A stretch of DNA of 64,000 nucleotides from JAXMAO01 sp046350375 (GCA_046350375.1 JAXMAO010000002.1:310001-374000); one strand, 5' to 3'; shown: positions 17,731 to 27,395, counted from the stretch's first letter. Program-made: numbers and translations. Notes: generated from the letters alone by a model not told the origin.

Positions 17731-20013
17731 TCACAGGCCGTTCACGAACACCTGCACGTCGTCGCCGTTGGCGCTGCCGTCGAAGTTGACGTCGGCGGCA
17801 CAGCTGCTCGTCAGGCCGACCAGGCTGCTGACGAACGGCCCGATGTCGGCGGCCGTGAGCAGCCCGTCGCCGTTGAAGTCGCCCGGCCGGACGGTGAGCA
17901 TGAAGTTCGCCGCGGCGTTGCCGCAGGCGCTGTTGGCCTGAACGGTGATGGTGTAGGGCACCGCCGCGGCCACCGCCGCCGGCCACGAGACGACTCCGGT
18001 CGCCGGAACGATGGTCATCCCGCCCGGCGGGCTGCCGCCCAGCGACCACGTGAACGGGCCGACGCCGCCGGTGGTCGACGGCGCCGAGGAGACGAAGGCC
18101 GCGCCGCAGGCGACCGAGGCGTTGGCGGGCGGCGTAACGGTCGGGGCGTTGGGATTGACGGTCAGCGCGAAGGTCTTGGTGTCGCTGCCGCAGGCGTTGG
18201 TAACGGTGAGCGAGATGGTATAGGGCGATCCGGCCAGCGACGGCGTGCTCCAACTGACGACACCGTTGGCGGGGTTGATGGTCATGCCGCCCGGCGGACT
18301 GCCGGACAGCGACCAGGTCATGCGGCGCGGTCCCGGCGCTGGTCGACGGAGTGCTGGAGGTGAACGCCACGCCGCAGGTGGCCGACTGCGGCGAAAGCGG
18401 GCTGATGATCGGGCGCGACGCAGGGCGTGGGCACCTGGAACGAGGTGATCCACGTTCCCCAGTTTCCGCCACCGCCGGAATACTCCTGCATGGTAAAGAA
18501 GGTGATGTTGTCGGTCGGGTCGATGCAGGTGCCGCTGTAGTCGCCCTTGCCGCGTGCCGCTGTAGGCGCCGGGGCCGGCGTGGTCGCGCACCGGCGCGAC
18601 CATGGTGCCGGCGCCGTCGGTCGACGCGCGGTAGGTATGCCAGGCCGAGGGGTACTCGCCCGCCGCGCCGCCGATCGAGCGCGTGAATCCCATGGCGGCG
18701 TTGTTGAACTGGTCGACCGCGATGGACGGGAAGTAGTAGTGGGTCGAGGCGGCGGTCACGGTGCCGGTCTGGAGCGTGGTGGGCGTGGTGGGCCAGACAG
18801 TGGTGTCGAATTCATACCAGCGCGCCGCCGCCAGGCTGGACTGCCCGGTGGGATGGGTGCACCACAGGCGGTTGTTCCGCCACACGACGTTCATCATGCG
18901 CGAATCGATGGTGTCGATCGTGACGGCGCTGCCGCGCTGGGCGGCGTTGGGCGGAGTGCTGTAGCTGGTGACCGATTGCGTGGCCTTGGTGAGCGTCGGC
19001 GTCGCCAGCGGGGTGTTGACGCGATAGAAGAAAACCTGGCTGCCGCTGCCGGTGGTGGTGCTGGCCATGAACTCATCGCCCGCGCCGAAAGTGTGGGCCG
19101 GCTGGATGGTCAGGGCGAAGGCGCCGGTCGACGTCGTGATGTTGCGGAGCTGCGTGAAGGTGGGCGTCGGCGTGGCGACCAGCAATTGCGCCTTCGGAAT
19201 CACGGCGACGTCGACGCGCTCGACCGCGGTGAACATGTTGGAACTGATGAAAACGGCGTCGGCATTGAAGCCGAAACCGGGGTAGTCGGCGAACGCGCCG
19301 GGCGACGCCACGGTCGGGTCCAGGGCCCACTTGCGCCAGGCCGTCGTCCCGTTGCCGATCTGGTCCGAGGTGCTGACCGCCAGCATCCACCACGACTTGG
19401 TCTGGGCGTTGTTCACCATCAGGATCGTCGCGAAGTAGCGCTGCGAGCCGGGATCGAAGAAGACCCGCGGATCGCTGGCGAACGACCCCGCGCCCGCCGG
19501 GTTCACTGACGAGAAGAACGACTCCCAGGTCGCGCTCCACACCGTCGCGGTCGTGGACTTGTTGAAGGCGCGGATGTCGTCGTTGATGCCCGCCAGGATG
19601 TGATTGGGGCCGACCGTGAGAATCGGGTCGGGCGGCTCGCAGCCGCAACTGCCCGGATTGCTGAAGCTGACCAGCACCGGCCCGGGCCGGTTCTCGCCCG
19701 GGTCACCGGGCGTGGGGAGTTCATACGGCCCGGCCGCCGCCGCGGCCTTCTCGGCCGGATAGGTCGGCCGATGGCGCGGCTCCAGCGGCGAACCGCCGCG
19801 CGCCGGCGGATTGAGCCGCTCGCGCTCCAGGACCGCGTCGATCGTCTCCTCAACGTAGCCCACCACGCCGTGGCCCACGAACACGGCTTCTTCCTGGCCG
19901 GTCTGCCCGGGTTCCGAGGGAGCGGCCGCGACCGCCGCGGGACCGAGCAGGCCCAGTGTCGCGGCAGCGCCCGCCGCAAAAACGAACTTGATGATCCACA
20001 AATGCGATTTCAT
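17731..20013 (-). CDS. Secreted protein with Ig-like repeats and dockerin-like C-terminus; contains apparent frameshifts
   Basis: The ATG at 20013 has a good AAAGGA ribosome site and a signal peptide (IIKFVFAAGAAATLGLLG); upstream in-frame starts lack both. The first 500 residues look like a propeller-type surface protein (PILTVGPNHILAGINDD, SDPRVFFDPGSQRYFATI). Two to three Ig-like putative repeats follow, then a dockerin-like end (GDFNGDGLLTAADIGPF, DVNFDGSANGDDVQVF). Between about 18318 and 18556 the meaningful reading jumps frame three times: the expected text DYSGTCIDPTDNITFF and then SPLSPQSATCGVAFTSS lie in the other two frames, and the original frame resumes at MTWSLSG. Three single extra bases would explain this and keep the long frame open. 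Either the assembly is wrong here or about 75 residues are scrambled in the real protein. Function unknown. Confidence 0.8.
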   Translation of the reverse strand: MKSHLWIIKFVFAAGAAATLGLLGPAAVAAAPSEPGQTGQEEAVFVGHGVVGYVEETIDAVLERERLNPPARGGSPLEPRHRPTYPAEKAAAAAGPYELPTPGDPGENRPGPVLVSFSNPGSCGCEPPDPILTVGPNHILAGINDDIRAFNKSTTATVWSATWESFFSSVNPAGAGSFASDPRVFFDPGSQRYFATILMVNNAQTKSWWMLAVSTSDQIGNGTTAWRKWALDPTVASPGAFADYPGFGFNADAVFISSNMFTAVERVDVAVIPKAQLLVATPTPTFTQLRNITTSTGAFALTIQPAHTFGAGDEFMASTTTGSGSQVFFYRVNTPLATPTLTKATQSVTSYSTPPNAAQRGSAVTIDTIDSRMMNVVWRNNRLWCTHPTGQSSLAAARWYEFDTTVWPTTPTTLQTGTVTAASTHYYFPSIAVDQFNNAAMGFTRSIGGAAGEYPSAWHTYRASTDGAGTMVAPVRDHAGPGAYSGTRQGRLQRHLHRPDRQHHLLYHAGVFRRWRKLGNVDHLVPGAHALRRARSSARFRRSRPPAAWRSPPALRRPAPGPRRMTWSLSGSPPGGMTINPANGVVSWSTPSLAGSPYTISLTVTNACGSDTKTFALTVNPNAPTVTPPANASVACGAAFVSSAPSTTGGVGPFTWSLGGSPPGGMTIVPATGVVSWPAAVAAAVPYTITVQANSACGNAAANFMLTVRPGDFNGDGLLTAADIGPFVSSLVGLTSSCAADVNFDGSANGDDVQVFVNGL

Positions 20014-20186
20014 GGCGTTTGTCCTTTCTCTCCGCGTGACGTCCGCCGCGCGGACCAGGTTTCGTCGTGACTTGTCTGGCGCGTGCGTCGACCCAGACGA
20101 TTCCAAGTGTGACTTCGCCGCCCCGAATCGGTTGAGCGGGCGCGACACCCGCGCCACCCGATCCGAAACCCAAGTGAGCCGTGTGA

Positions 20187-23100
20187 CTACGGCGACAGCA
20201 GACCGGCGACAAACGGCGCCACGTCGGGCGCATCGACGATGCCGCTGTGGTCATAGTCGCCGCACGAACAATCGCCCAGCAGCGTGCTGCCGGCAATCAG
20301 GCAGTCGACGAACGGCTGAACGTCGCCGCCGTTGATGAGCGTGTCGCCATTCAGGTCGCCCGGCAGCGGGCAGGCCGGCACGCTGGCGATGTTGACGGTG
20401 TACTCGCGCGTCCCTTCGCAGCCGTAGAGGTCGACCGCGCGTACGCCGAAGGTCGCCGATCCGGCCGTGGTCGGCGTGCCGGAAAGGTCGCCGGCCGGCG
20501 AGAGCGTCAGTCCGTCGGGCAGGGCGCCGGTCGTGAGGTTGAAGGCATAGGCCGGCGTGCCGCCGGTTGCGCCGAGCGTCTGGCTGTAGGCCGCGCCGAC
20601 CATTCCGTCGGGCAGCGCTGCGGGCGATACGGAGATGGTCGTGCAGTTGACCGTCAGCGTGTAGGCCAGGCTGCCGGCGCAGCCCGCGCCATCGACCACC
20701 TGCGCGCTGAAATTGGCCGTGCCGGCCGCGGTCGGCGTGCCGGTGATGTCGCCGCTCGGCGAGAGCGACAGCCCCGCGGGCAGCGCGCCGGAGAGGATCG
20801 ACCAGTCTAGCAGCCCGGTGCCGCCGGTCGCCGACAGCGTCTGGCTGTAGGCCGCGCCGGTGGTGCCGTCCGGCAGTGCGGCAGGGCCGATGTCGATGGT
20901 GGCGCAGTTGACCGAGATCGAGTAGCCGGCCGTCGCGCCGCAGCCGACGGAGTCGGTCACCTGCACGACGAAGTTGGCCGTGCCGGAGGCCGTCGGCGAG
21001 CCGCTGATGTCGCCGCTCGGCGAGAGCGACAGCCCGGCCGGCAGCGCGCCGGAGCTGATGCTCCACGAGTAAGCCGGCGTGCCGCCGCTGGCCGAGAAGC
21101 TGGCCGAGTAGGCGACGCCGGTGGTGCCGTTGGGCAGCGAGCGCGGCAGGATCGAGATCGTCGGACAATCGACGGTGATCGAGAGCGCGGCACTGCCGGC
21201 GCAGCCGGTCGAGTCGGTCGCCTGGGCCGTGAAGTTGAACGTGCCCGGGTGGGTAGGCGAGCCGGTGATGTCGCCGGTCGGCGCGAGCGTCAGCCCGCCG
21301 GGCAGGGCGCCGGCGCTGACCAACCAGCTGTACGGCCCGGTGCCGCCGCCGGCGGTCAGCGTCTGGCTGTAGGCCGCGCCGATCGTGCCGTTCGGAAGCG
21401 ACGCGGGCAGGATGGAAATGGTCGGGCAGTTGATGGTCAGCGCGTAGGCCCGCGAGCCGGTGCAGCCGGCTGTGTCGGTCGCCTGGGCGGTGAAGTTGAA
21501 CGTGCCCTGGCCGCTCGGCGAGCCGGTGATGTCGCCGGTGGGTGAGAGGCTCAGGCCGCCCGGCAGCGCCCCGGCCGTCACGCCCCACGCATATGACCCG
21601 ACGCCGCCGCTGGCGGTCAGCGTCTGGCTGTAGGCCGTGCCGACCGTGCCGTTCGGGAGCGACACAGGCGAGACATTGATCGTCGGACAGACCACCGACA
21701 GGGCGTAGGCCCGCGAGCCGGTGCAGCCGGCGTTGTCGGTCACCTGCGCGGTGAAGTTGAACGAACCGGGCGCAGTCGGCGTGCCGGAGAGCAGCCCCGC
21801 CGGTGAAAGCGTCAGTCCGCCGGGCAGGGCGCCCGCGCTGACGGACCAGTTGAACGGCGCGGTGCCGGTGCTGGGCGACAGCGACTGGCTGTAGGCGGCG
21901 CCGACGGTGCCGCTCGGCAGCGAGGCGGGCGCGACGGTGATGGTCGGGCAGACGACCGTGATCGAGTAGGCCTTGGAGCCGGTGCAGGTCGCGGAATCGG
22001 TCGCCTGGACGGTGAAGTTGGAAGTTCCGGTCGCGGTCGGCGTGCCGGTCAGCGCGCCGGAGGTCGCGAGCGAGAGGCCGGGCGGCAGCGCGCCGGACGT
22101 TACGATGAAGTTGTAGGGGCCGGTGCCGCCGCTGGCCGTGATGGTCTGGTTGTAGAACGCGGCCTCGGTGCCGTTCGGCAGCGAGGCGGGGGCGAGGGTG
22201 ATCGTCGGGCAGCCGATCGAGGCGTTGTAGGCGACCAGCGCGAAATCCTGGTCCAAAGCGCCGCCGACGCCCGGCACGCCGTCGGAGTTGATGCTGCCGG
22301 CCGTGACCGTGATGGTGATATTGCCGGTGGTGCCGGCGGGCAGAAAGACGCTTTCGACGTTGTTGGCGGCGTCGGCGCTGCCGCCGGTGGTCGAGTTCGC
22401 GCCGGTGAAGACGTTGCCGCGATAGGTATTCGCGCCCACCACGACGGTGAGATTGAGGTTGTTCTTGAAGGCGTTGCCGCTGGTCGGGCCCGGGGCGTCG
22501 GTCCAGGCGAGCGTAACGCGGAACGGCTTGGTGTTGTCGGCGACGATGCCGGTGAAGGTGCGGGTCTGGCCGGTGGCGGTGAACATGTCACCCGCCACTT
22601 CGTCGCGGAACAGCGTGGGGGCCGCGACGCCGCGATTGAACGTCTCACCGAGGTTGGCTTCGCCCATGCCCTGGCTGTTGGACCAGAGCGTGTCGTTGGC
22701 GCCGGTGCCGTTGAGATAGCGGGCCGCGTTCATCAGCAGGGCCTTGGTCATCGCCGGGCTGGGCACCGACATCCCCTGATTGATGAACATCTGCCGCACC
22801 AGGGCGCACGCGCCCGAGAGCGCCGGCGTGGAGTGGCTGGTGCCGGACGACGCCGAGAAGAACTGCTGCCCGGCCGGGAAGAACTTGTTGGGCGCTACGC
22901 CGCCGGAGACGCCGCTGCCGGTGAAGCACGCGTCGGCCGCGCCGTTGCCGGCGGCGCTCGGGCTGGCCTGCGCTACGCCGCCCGAGACGTGCGTGCCGGG
23001 GCCGACGATGTCCGGCTTCTTGCGACCATCCGGGCAGGGGCCGCGGCTGGAGAACGAGATGATGTCGTTGGCGCTGTTGGCGCCGCTGTCGCTAATGCCG

Positions 23101-24686
23101 CTGCCGTCGGTCCCGCCGAACGCCTGCACGTTCTCGGCGGCGCCGACGCTGATGACGTTCTTGGCGGTGGCCGGCGTGCGGACCGTGCCGGCGCCCGAGC
23201 CGGAGTTCCCCATCGCAAAGACGATGCACATCTCCTGGTTGCCGGCCGTGCCCGACTGGGCGTCGCGCACCAGGCCGTCATAGGTCTGCGCCATCGAGTC
23301 GTAGGCGTTTGACGTGGTGCTGCCCCAGCTGTTCGAGCTGATGCGCGCGCCGTTGGCATAGGCGGTGCTCTGGAGCGTTCCGAAGCTCGGGTTGGTGAAC
23401 GCGCCGCTGGTGTTGAAGATCACCGACGAGCCGACCTTCACAAACGGGCAGACGCCCAGGCCGTAATGAAAGCCCGAGGCGTCGACGTGCGGCGAGGCCG
23501 CGTTGTTGTTGTAGCCGCCGATGATATGCGCGTTCAGGTTCCCGTGGCCGTCGCAGCCGTGCTGCGTCGGCGGGCCGGTCACGCTCGAGCCACTGACCGT
23601 GCGGGCATAGCTGACGTGACTGACCGAGTTCAGCACGCCGCCTTCCCACAGGCCGAAGTGATTGGGCGACAGGTTGCCCTGGTCCACCGGGCTGTCGGAC
23701 AAGTCGACCACGAACGCCGACGCGGTGAACTGGGCCTGCGTGAAGCCCTTCGTGCCCAGCCACGCGAGATAGCCGGGACCCGACGGCGCCGTGCCGGTCA
23801 GGTTGCCGGCGATGATCTGATCCTGCCGCTCGCAGAACAGCCGCGGCGGATAGTAGGCCTGAATCGAGACCACCTCGGGCTGATGCGCGACCCGCGCCAC
23901 CGCGTCGGCCGGCAGCCTGACGATGATGTTCTCGTAGCCCAGCGCGGCGAACTGATTCACGACCGCGCCCGACTTCAGCCGGTCAATCAGCGCGCGGGTC
24001 GCGGCGTTGGCGACCGGGTCCGCGACCAGCTGAATGGTGTAATAGTCCTGCGCGTCGGGCGACAGGCCGGCCGGGCGGTTGGCCGGCAGCGCCCCGGGGT
24101 CAATCCGGTACTCGTCGCGGTAGGCGCCCTCCCATTGCACGGTCGGCCGCGCCGCGGCCAGCGCCTGGACCGCCGCGAGCTGACCCGCGTCGCCGTACAC
24201 GAGGTAGGCATTGCTGGGGATGTAGGTCACGATCTGCACGCCGGTCTGCGACAGGTCGTCAAACCATTCGGGCTTGATCGGACCGGCGAACTGCACCAGG
24301 TGCAGCGCCCGGCCGGCGAAGTTGCCGCGCGGCGCCTGCATCTGGCGGACGGCGGGCAGCGTGGTGTCGATCGGACCGGCGTTCAGCTGGATGAGATTCT
24401 CGAGCGGCAGCACTTCGCCGCCGGCGGGCGGCGCGTCGGCCGGCTCTTCGACGATCGTGAACGCACCGAAATCGTCGACCACGCGCGCGGTGCTCGGCAG
24501 CGCGGGCCGAGCGGATGAAGACGTCGCGCGGTCGATGCGGACCTTCACGGTGCCGGCGCGCCCGAAGCGATCGCCCGCGCCCGGCTCGCCCGGAAAGGCG
24601 GCCGACGCCGTTCCCATGACGATCAGCCCCGCCCACAGCGCGCGGAATCGCCCGAATCCCCGGTCAGCTTGCGCGAGCTCGCCCAC
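20187..24686 (-). CDS. Subtilisin-like S8 serine protease with seven Ig-like repeats and dockerin-like C-terminus
   Basis: 1499 residues from a GTG with an AAGGAG site seven bases upstream; the N-terminal hydrophobic segment (ALWAGLIVMGTASAAF) is a signal peptide. The catalytic triad of family S8 can be traced: Asp in AFVVDLSDSPVD (about 23690-23720), His in GNLNAHIIGGYN (about 23515-23550) and Ser in SSGTSHSTPALSG (about 22815-22855). The Asp and His motifs differ from the usual DTG and HGTH. After a jelly-roll-like P domain region come seven repeats of roughly 85 residues, each opening with a Cys-x-Thr-Ile phrase. Two dockerin-like repeats (GDLNGDTLINGGDVQPF, GDYDHSGIVDAPDVAPF) end the protein. 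It is probably an exported, surface-held protease. Substrate unknown. Confidence 0.88.
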   Translation of the reverse strand: MGELAQADRGFGRFRALWAGLIVMGTASAAFPGEPGAGDRFGRAGTVKVRIDRATSSSARPALPSTARVVDDFGAFTIVEEPADAPPAGGEVLPLENLIQLNAGPIDTTLPAVRQMQAPRGNFAGRALHLVQFAGPIKPEWFDDLSQTGVQIVTYIPSNAYLVYGDAGQLAAVQALAAARPTVQWEGAYRDEYRIDPGALPANRPAGLSPDAQDYYTIQLVADPVANAATRALIDRLKSGAVVNQFAALGYENIIVRLPADAVARVAHQPEVVSIQAYYPPRLFCERQDQIIAGNLTGTAPSGPGYLAWLGTKGFTQAQFTASAFVVDLSDSPVDQGNLSPNHFGLWEGGVLNSVSHVSYARTVSGSSVTGPPTQHGCDGHGNLNAHIIGGYNNNAASPHVDASGFHYGLGVCPFVKVGSSVIFNTSGAFTNPSFGTLQSTAYANGARISSNSWGSTTSNAYDSMAQTYDGLVRDAQSGTAGNQEMCIVFAMGNSGSGAGTVRTPATAKNVISVGAAENVQAFGGTDGSGISDSGANSANDIISFSSRGPCPDGRKKPDIVGPGTHVSGGVAQASPSAAGNGAADACFTGSGVSGGVAPNKFFPAGQQFFSASSGTSHSTPALSGACALVRQMFINQGMSVPSPAMTKALLMNAARYLNGTGANDTLWSNSQGMGEANLGETFNRGVAAPTLFRDEVAGDMFTATGQTRTFTGIVADNTKPFRVTLAWTDAPGPTSGNAFKNNLNLTVVVGANTYRGNVFTGANSTTGGSADAANNVESVFLPAGTTGNITITVTAGSINSDGVPGVGGALDQDFALVAYNASIGCPTITLAPASLPNGTEAAFYNQTITASGGTGPYNFIVTSGALPPGLSLATSGALTGTPTATGTSNFTVQATDSATCTGSKAYSITVVCPTITVAPASLPSGTVGAAYSQSLSPSTGTAPFNWSVSAGALPGGLTLSPAGLLSGTPTAPGSFNFTAQVTDNAGCTGSRAYALSVVCPTINVSPVSLPNGTVGTAYSQTLTASGGVGSYAWGVTAGALPGGLSLSPTGDITGSPSGQGTFNFTAQATDTAGCTGSRAYALTINCPTISILPASLPNGTIGAAYSQTLTAGGGTGPYSWLVSAGALPGGLTLAPTGDITGSPTHPGTFNFTAQATDSTGCAGSAALSITVDCPTISILPRSLPNGTTGVAYSASFSASGGTPAYSWSISSGALPAGLSLSPSGDISGSPTASGTANFVVQVTDSVGCGATAGYSISVNCATIDIGPAALPDGTTGAAYSQTLSATGGTGLLDWSILSGALPAGLSLSPSGDITGTPTAAGTANFSAQVVDGAGCAGSLAYTLTVNCTTISVSPAALPDGMVGAAYSQTLGATGGTPAYAFNLTTGALPDGLTLSPAGDLSGTPTTAGSATFGVRAVDLYGCEGTREYTVNIASVPACPLPGDLNGDTLINGGDVQPFVDCLIAGSTLLGDCSCGDYDHSGIVDAPDVAPFVAGLLSP
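20385..22215 (-). repeat. Seven tandem Ig-like (He_PIG-type) repeats inside the S8 protease gene
   Basis: Each unit is about 260 bp (about 85 residues). It begins Cys-(P/A/T)-Thr-Ile, continues with (S/A)LP(N/D/S)G and AYSQ(T/S)L, and ends with GTxNFxxQ(A/V)TD. The copies are similar enough at DNA level (for instance the repeated phrase encoding GALPGGL) to permit slippage or misassembly. Units of this kind usually act as spacers or ligand-binding stalks in bacterial surface proteins. Confidence 0.85.
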
Positions 24687-25170
24687 AGAATGTCTCCTTC
24701 ACGGACCGCATCCGGGCCCCGACCGGTCAGACGATGCGCAGACCGGTCGTTCGTACAAGAACGTGCTTCGCCCGCGCGGGCCGGGTCAGGATGGGACGCC
24801 CCCCCGGATGTTGAGCGCGCGTCGGACAGGATCGTGCGAGGCGTGACACCCTTCCCCACATCGACCTGATCGTGGCCGCCGGAGAGCCGCGAGAACCGCG
24901 CCCCCGGCAGACGCCGCCATTCTACCGACGCCGCGCCCGCAAACGCAACGCACCCGACGGGCCACGGCAGTGTAGTTGCGATAACCATCGGCCGCGGTTC
25001 TAATTAACGATTCGTCATGGCCGCCGATAAGCGGCCCGCAGCGCGGCCGCGGGCCAAGTCGTTCCCCCGGCTGGCCGATGCAAGGATGGCCCGTCGCAGA
25101 GGGCGTGGCCACCGCACCGGTGGGTCCGCGGCGAGCCGAAATCGCAACGAAACTCCAGGAGTGCCATCTC
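24687..25170. other. Intergenic region, 484 bp, divergent promoters expected
   Basis: The S8 protease gene reads away to the left and the UDP-sugar dehydrogenase gene to the right, so promoters for both should lie here. Short open frames are present but none has a ribosome site or a recognisable protein. AAGGAG at 24690-24695 (minus) serves the protease, and CAGGAG at 25156-25161 serves the dehydrogenase. I see no RNA gene or repeat. Confidence 0.5.
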
Positions 25171-26493
25171 GTGGCAGACGTCTCCGCTCTCCTCAAGAAA
25201 ATCGAATCACGTCGCGCCGTCGTCGGCATCATGGGCATGGGATATGTCGGCCTGCCGCTGGTCGGCACCTTCACGCGGGCCGGTTTTCGCTGCATCGGGT
25301 TCGACGTCGACGCCAGCAAGGTCCGCATGCTCAACGCCGGGAAGAGCTACATCCAGCACATCCCGTCCAGCATGATCCGGCAACTGGTCGACTCGAAGCT
25401 GTTCCACGCCACCGCGAACATGGACGAGCTGAAGAAGCCCGACGCGATCCTCATCTGCGTTCCGACGCCGCTGAACAAGACGCGCGACCCGGACATGACC
25501 TACGTGGAGGGCACCGCGCGCGCGATCGCGCCGCGCCTCCGCACGGGTCAGCTCATCGTGCTCGAGTCGACCACCTACCCGGGCACGACGCGCGAGATCC
25601 TCAAGCCAATTCTCGAGGCCCGCGGCCTGCGCGTCGAACAGGACTTCTTCCTGGCGTTCTCGCCCGAGCGAGAAGACCCGGGCCGCAAGGACTTCAGCAC
25701 GTCGACCATTCCGAAGGTCGTGGGCGGATTCGGCCGCGGCAGCCACGCGCTCGCCGTGGCGCTCTATCGCCAGGCGATCGCCAAGGTGGTGCCGGTCTCG
25801 AGCTGCGAGGTCGCCGAGGCCTGCAAGATCGTCGAGAACGTCTATCGCTGCGTGAACATCGCGATGGTGAACGAGCTGAAGGTGCTCTTCGACAAGATGG
25901 GCATCGACGTGTGGGAGGTCATCAACGCCGCCAAGACCAAGCCGTTCGGCTTCCAGGCCTTCTACCCCGGCCCGGGGCTGGGCGGCCACTGCATCCCCAT
26001 CGATCCGTTCTACCTCACCTGGAAGGCGCGCGAATATGGCGAGGCGACGCGCTTCATCGAGCTGGCGGGCGAGATCAACACCGCCATGCCGGAGTATGTC
26101 ATCCATCGGCTGACCGAGGCGCTGAACAACCACGGCAAGGCGGTGCGCGGGGCGCGCGTGCTGGTGCTGGGGCTGGCCTACAAGAAGGACGTGGACGACC
26201 TGCGCGAAAGCCCGAGCATCGAGCTGATCGAGCTGCTGCGCGAGCGCGGCGCGAAGGTCGACTACAACGACCCGCACATCCCCAAGACCCACAAGGGGCG
26301 CGAGCACGACCTGGGGATGAAGTCCGTCCCGCTCACGCCGGCCAACCTGAAGAGGTACGACTGCGTGCTCATCTCCACCGACCACTCGGCCTATGACTAC
26401 GGCCAGGTCGTCCGCCACGCGAAGCTGGTGGTCGACACCCGCAACGCCACCGCCGGCGTGAAGCGCGGACGGGAGAAGATCGTCAAGGCGTAG
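25171..26493 (+). CDS. UDP-N-acetyl-D-glucosamine/mannosamine-type 6-dehydrogenase (UDP-glucose/GDP-mannose dehydrogenase family)
   Basis: 440 residues from the GTG at 25171, chosen because CAGGAG lies nine bases upstream and the resulting length matches WbpA-type enzymes; an in-frame ATG 93 bp upstream adds unrelated sequence. The NAD-binding GMGYVGLPL is near the N-terminus, and the catalytic Cys sits in GPGLGGHCIPIDPFY. YKKDVDDLRESPSIE is the conserved C-terminal UDP-binding stretch. The enzyme oxidises the C6 hydroxyl of a UDP-N-acetylhexosamine to a carboxylate in two NAD+-dependent steps, giving uronic-acid precursors for capsule or O-antigen-like polymers. The nearest relatives by motif are WbpA/TviB; substrate choice between GlcNAc and ManNAc is not decidable here. 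Its last 45 bases recur, imperfectly, at 28970-29017. Confidence 0.9.
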   Translation: MADVSALLKKIESRRAVVGIMGMGYVGLPLVGTFTRAGFRCIGFDVDASKVRMLNAGKSYIQHIPSSMIRQLVDSKLFHATANMDELKKPDAILICVPTPLNKTRDPDMTYVEGTARAIAPRLRTGQLIVLESTTYPGTTREILKPILEARGLRVEQDFFLAFSPEREDPGRKDFSTSTIPKVVGGFGRGSHALAVALYRQAIAKVVPVSSCEVAEACKIVENVYRCVNIAMVNELKVLFDKMGIDVWEVINAAKTKPFGFQAFYPGPGLGGHCIPIDPFYLTWKAREYGEATRFIELAGEINTAMPEYVIHRLTEALNNHGKAVRGARVLVLGLAYKKDVDDLRESPSIELIELLRERGAKVDYNDPHIPKTHKGREHDLGMKSVPLTPANLKRYDCVLISTDHSAYDYGQVVRHAKLVVDTRNATAGVKRGREKIVKA

Positions 26494-26587
26494 GCCCTCA
26501 TGCGTGTCCGATCGCTTTGCAGCCGGGAGTGACCGCGCGGCGTTGGCGGGTACGTGCGCCGGGGTATCTTTCGGAGGAAACGGGCGA

Positions 26588-26629
26588 TTGACATCCCACA
26601 GCAGAACCGATAGGCTACTATCAGCCTAT
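26588..26629 (+). promoter_or_regulatory. Candidate promoter with overlapping inverted repeat
   Basis: TTGACA at 26588-26593 is a perfect -35 hexamer. A weak -10 (TAGGCT, 26611-26616) follows after 17 bp. The inverted repeat ATAGGCT-ACTATC-AGCCTAT (26610-26616 and 26623-26629) overlaps the -10 and could be an operator. It precedes the two lower-GC genes that begin at 26706. No expression evidence is available. Confidence 0.35.
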
Positions 26630-26654
26630 TGACAATCGGAGATCACGTCGATGA

Positions 26655-26682
26655 ACCAGTCACCAGTCACCAGTCACCAGTC
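26655..26682. repeat. Heptanucleotide microsatellite (ACCAGTC) x4
   Basis: Four perfect copies of ACCAGTC in the leader of the gene starting at 26706. Copy-number change would alter the distance between the upstream promoter-like site and that gene, or the frame of a short overlapping reading frame starting at ATG 26651. Confidence 0.9.
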
Positions 26683-26705
26683 AACTATGGACCCGATGTT
26701 GCGCG

Positions 26706-27377
26706 GTGACCTTATTGCTCCTGGGAGGCATCGGGCTTCCGGGCTGTGGCGGCGACCTGACTGACTACTGTGCGAAGCCAGGGGCGCTGACCAGTTGTAC
26801 AATCGTTTGCCGTACCGGTACTTCGTGCAAGGGCTGCTGTTCACTCCATCCGCGGAACCAGACCCAGGAAGATGTGGCCAAATGTCAGCGGCAATGCGAC
26901 CTGAGATTCGGGCGCACGTATCAGCCTTATTTTACCGCTGAGTACGATCCGTTGGAGCTGGTTTCGCTCCCGGGAACCGACCCGAACGGCACTTCGGCCT
27001 GCCAATGCATTCTGGTTGGCTCAGGTTGCGTTGATGCTGCGTACGAGACGATCTGGTCGATGCTGCCACTGTACATGCGAACACAAGCCGTGGGCGACTT
27101 TCTGTGCTCCATCGAAGCCGCGGGGCGTGTGCTCCTGCGCGATTCATTGATTCGCAACGCGGCCCGGCTGGCCGAGGTGACCCCCGGGATGTTCGTCGAG
27201 ATGCAGCGTTGGGCGGAAACCAGTGCGTCGGCCGTGATCGCCCAGCGTGGTGAGACGGAGACGCCCGAGTTGCGGAGTTTCTACGCCCGCGTGATCCTGA
27301 CTGTGCTTCTCTACGAGTGGGCCGACAGGGACTGGCCCGCGCCGGGGCAGGTCCCCTCGACGCAGCCGCACCCGTAG
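26706..27377 (+). CDS. Cys-rich putative lipoprotein, function unknown
   Basis: 223 residues from a GTG. The N-terminus is hydrophobic and ends in a lipobox-like Leu-Pro-Gly-Cys (IGLPGC, Cys14), followed by many cysteines (about a dozen in the first 100 residues, including CKGCCS and CQCIL). This suggests an exported, disulfide-rich lipoprotein, although the usual basic residues before the hydrophobic core are missing, so the true start could be upstream in another frame. I do not recognise the family. Base composition is visibly less GC-rich than the flanking genes. The next gene, a thioredoxin-like protein, begins 18 bp downstream on the same strand; a disulfide enzyme next to a Cys-rich exported protein is suggestive of a shared role. 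Confidence 0.65.
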   Translation: MTLLLLGGIGLPGCGGDLTDYCAKPGALTSCTIVCRTGTSCKGCCSLHPRNQTQEDVAKCQRQCDLRFGRTYQPYFTAEYDPLELVSLPGTDPNGTSACQCILVGSGCVDAAYETIWSMLPLYMRTQAVGDFLCSIEAAGRVLLRDSLIRNAARLAEVTPGMFVEMQRWAETSASAVIAQRGETETPELRSFYARVILTVLLYEWADRDWPAPGQVPSTQPHP

Positions 27378-27395
27378 ATATTGTGGACAGATTTT

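Noticed and set aside
27381..27395. TTG start for the thioredoxin-like protein
   Set aside because: The ATG at 27396 gives a normal signal peptide and no ribosome site favours the TTG.
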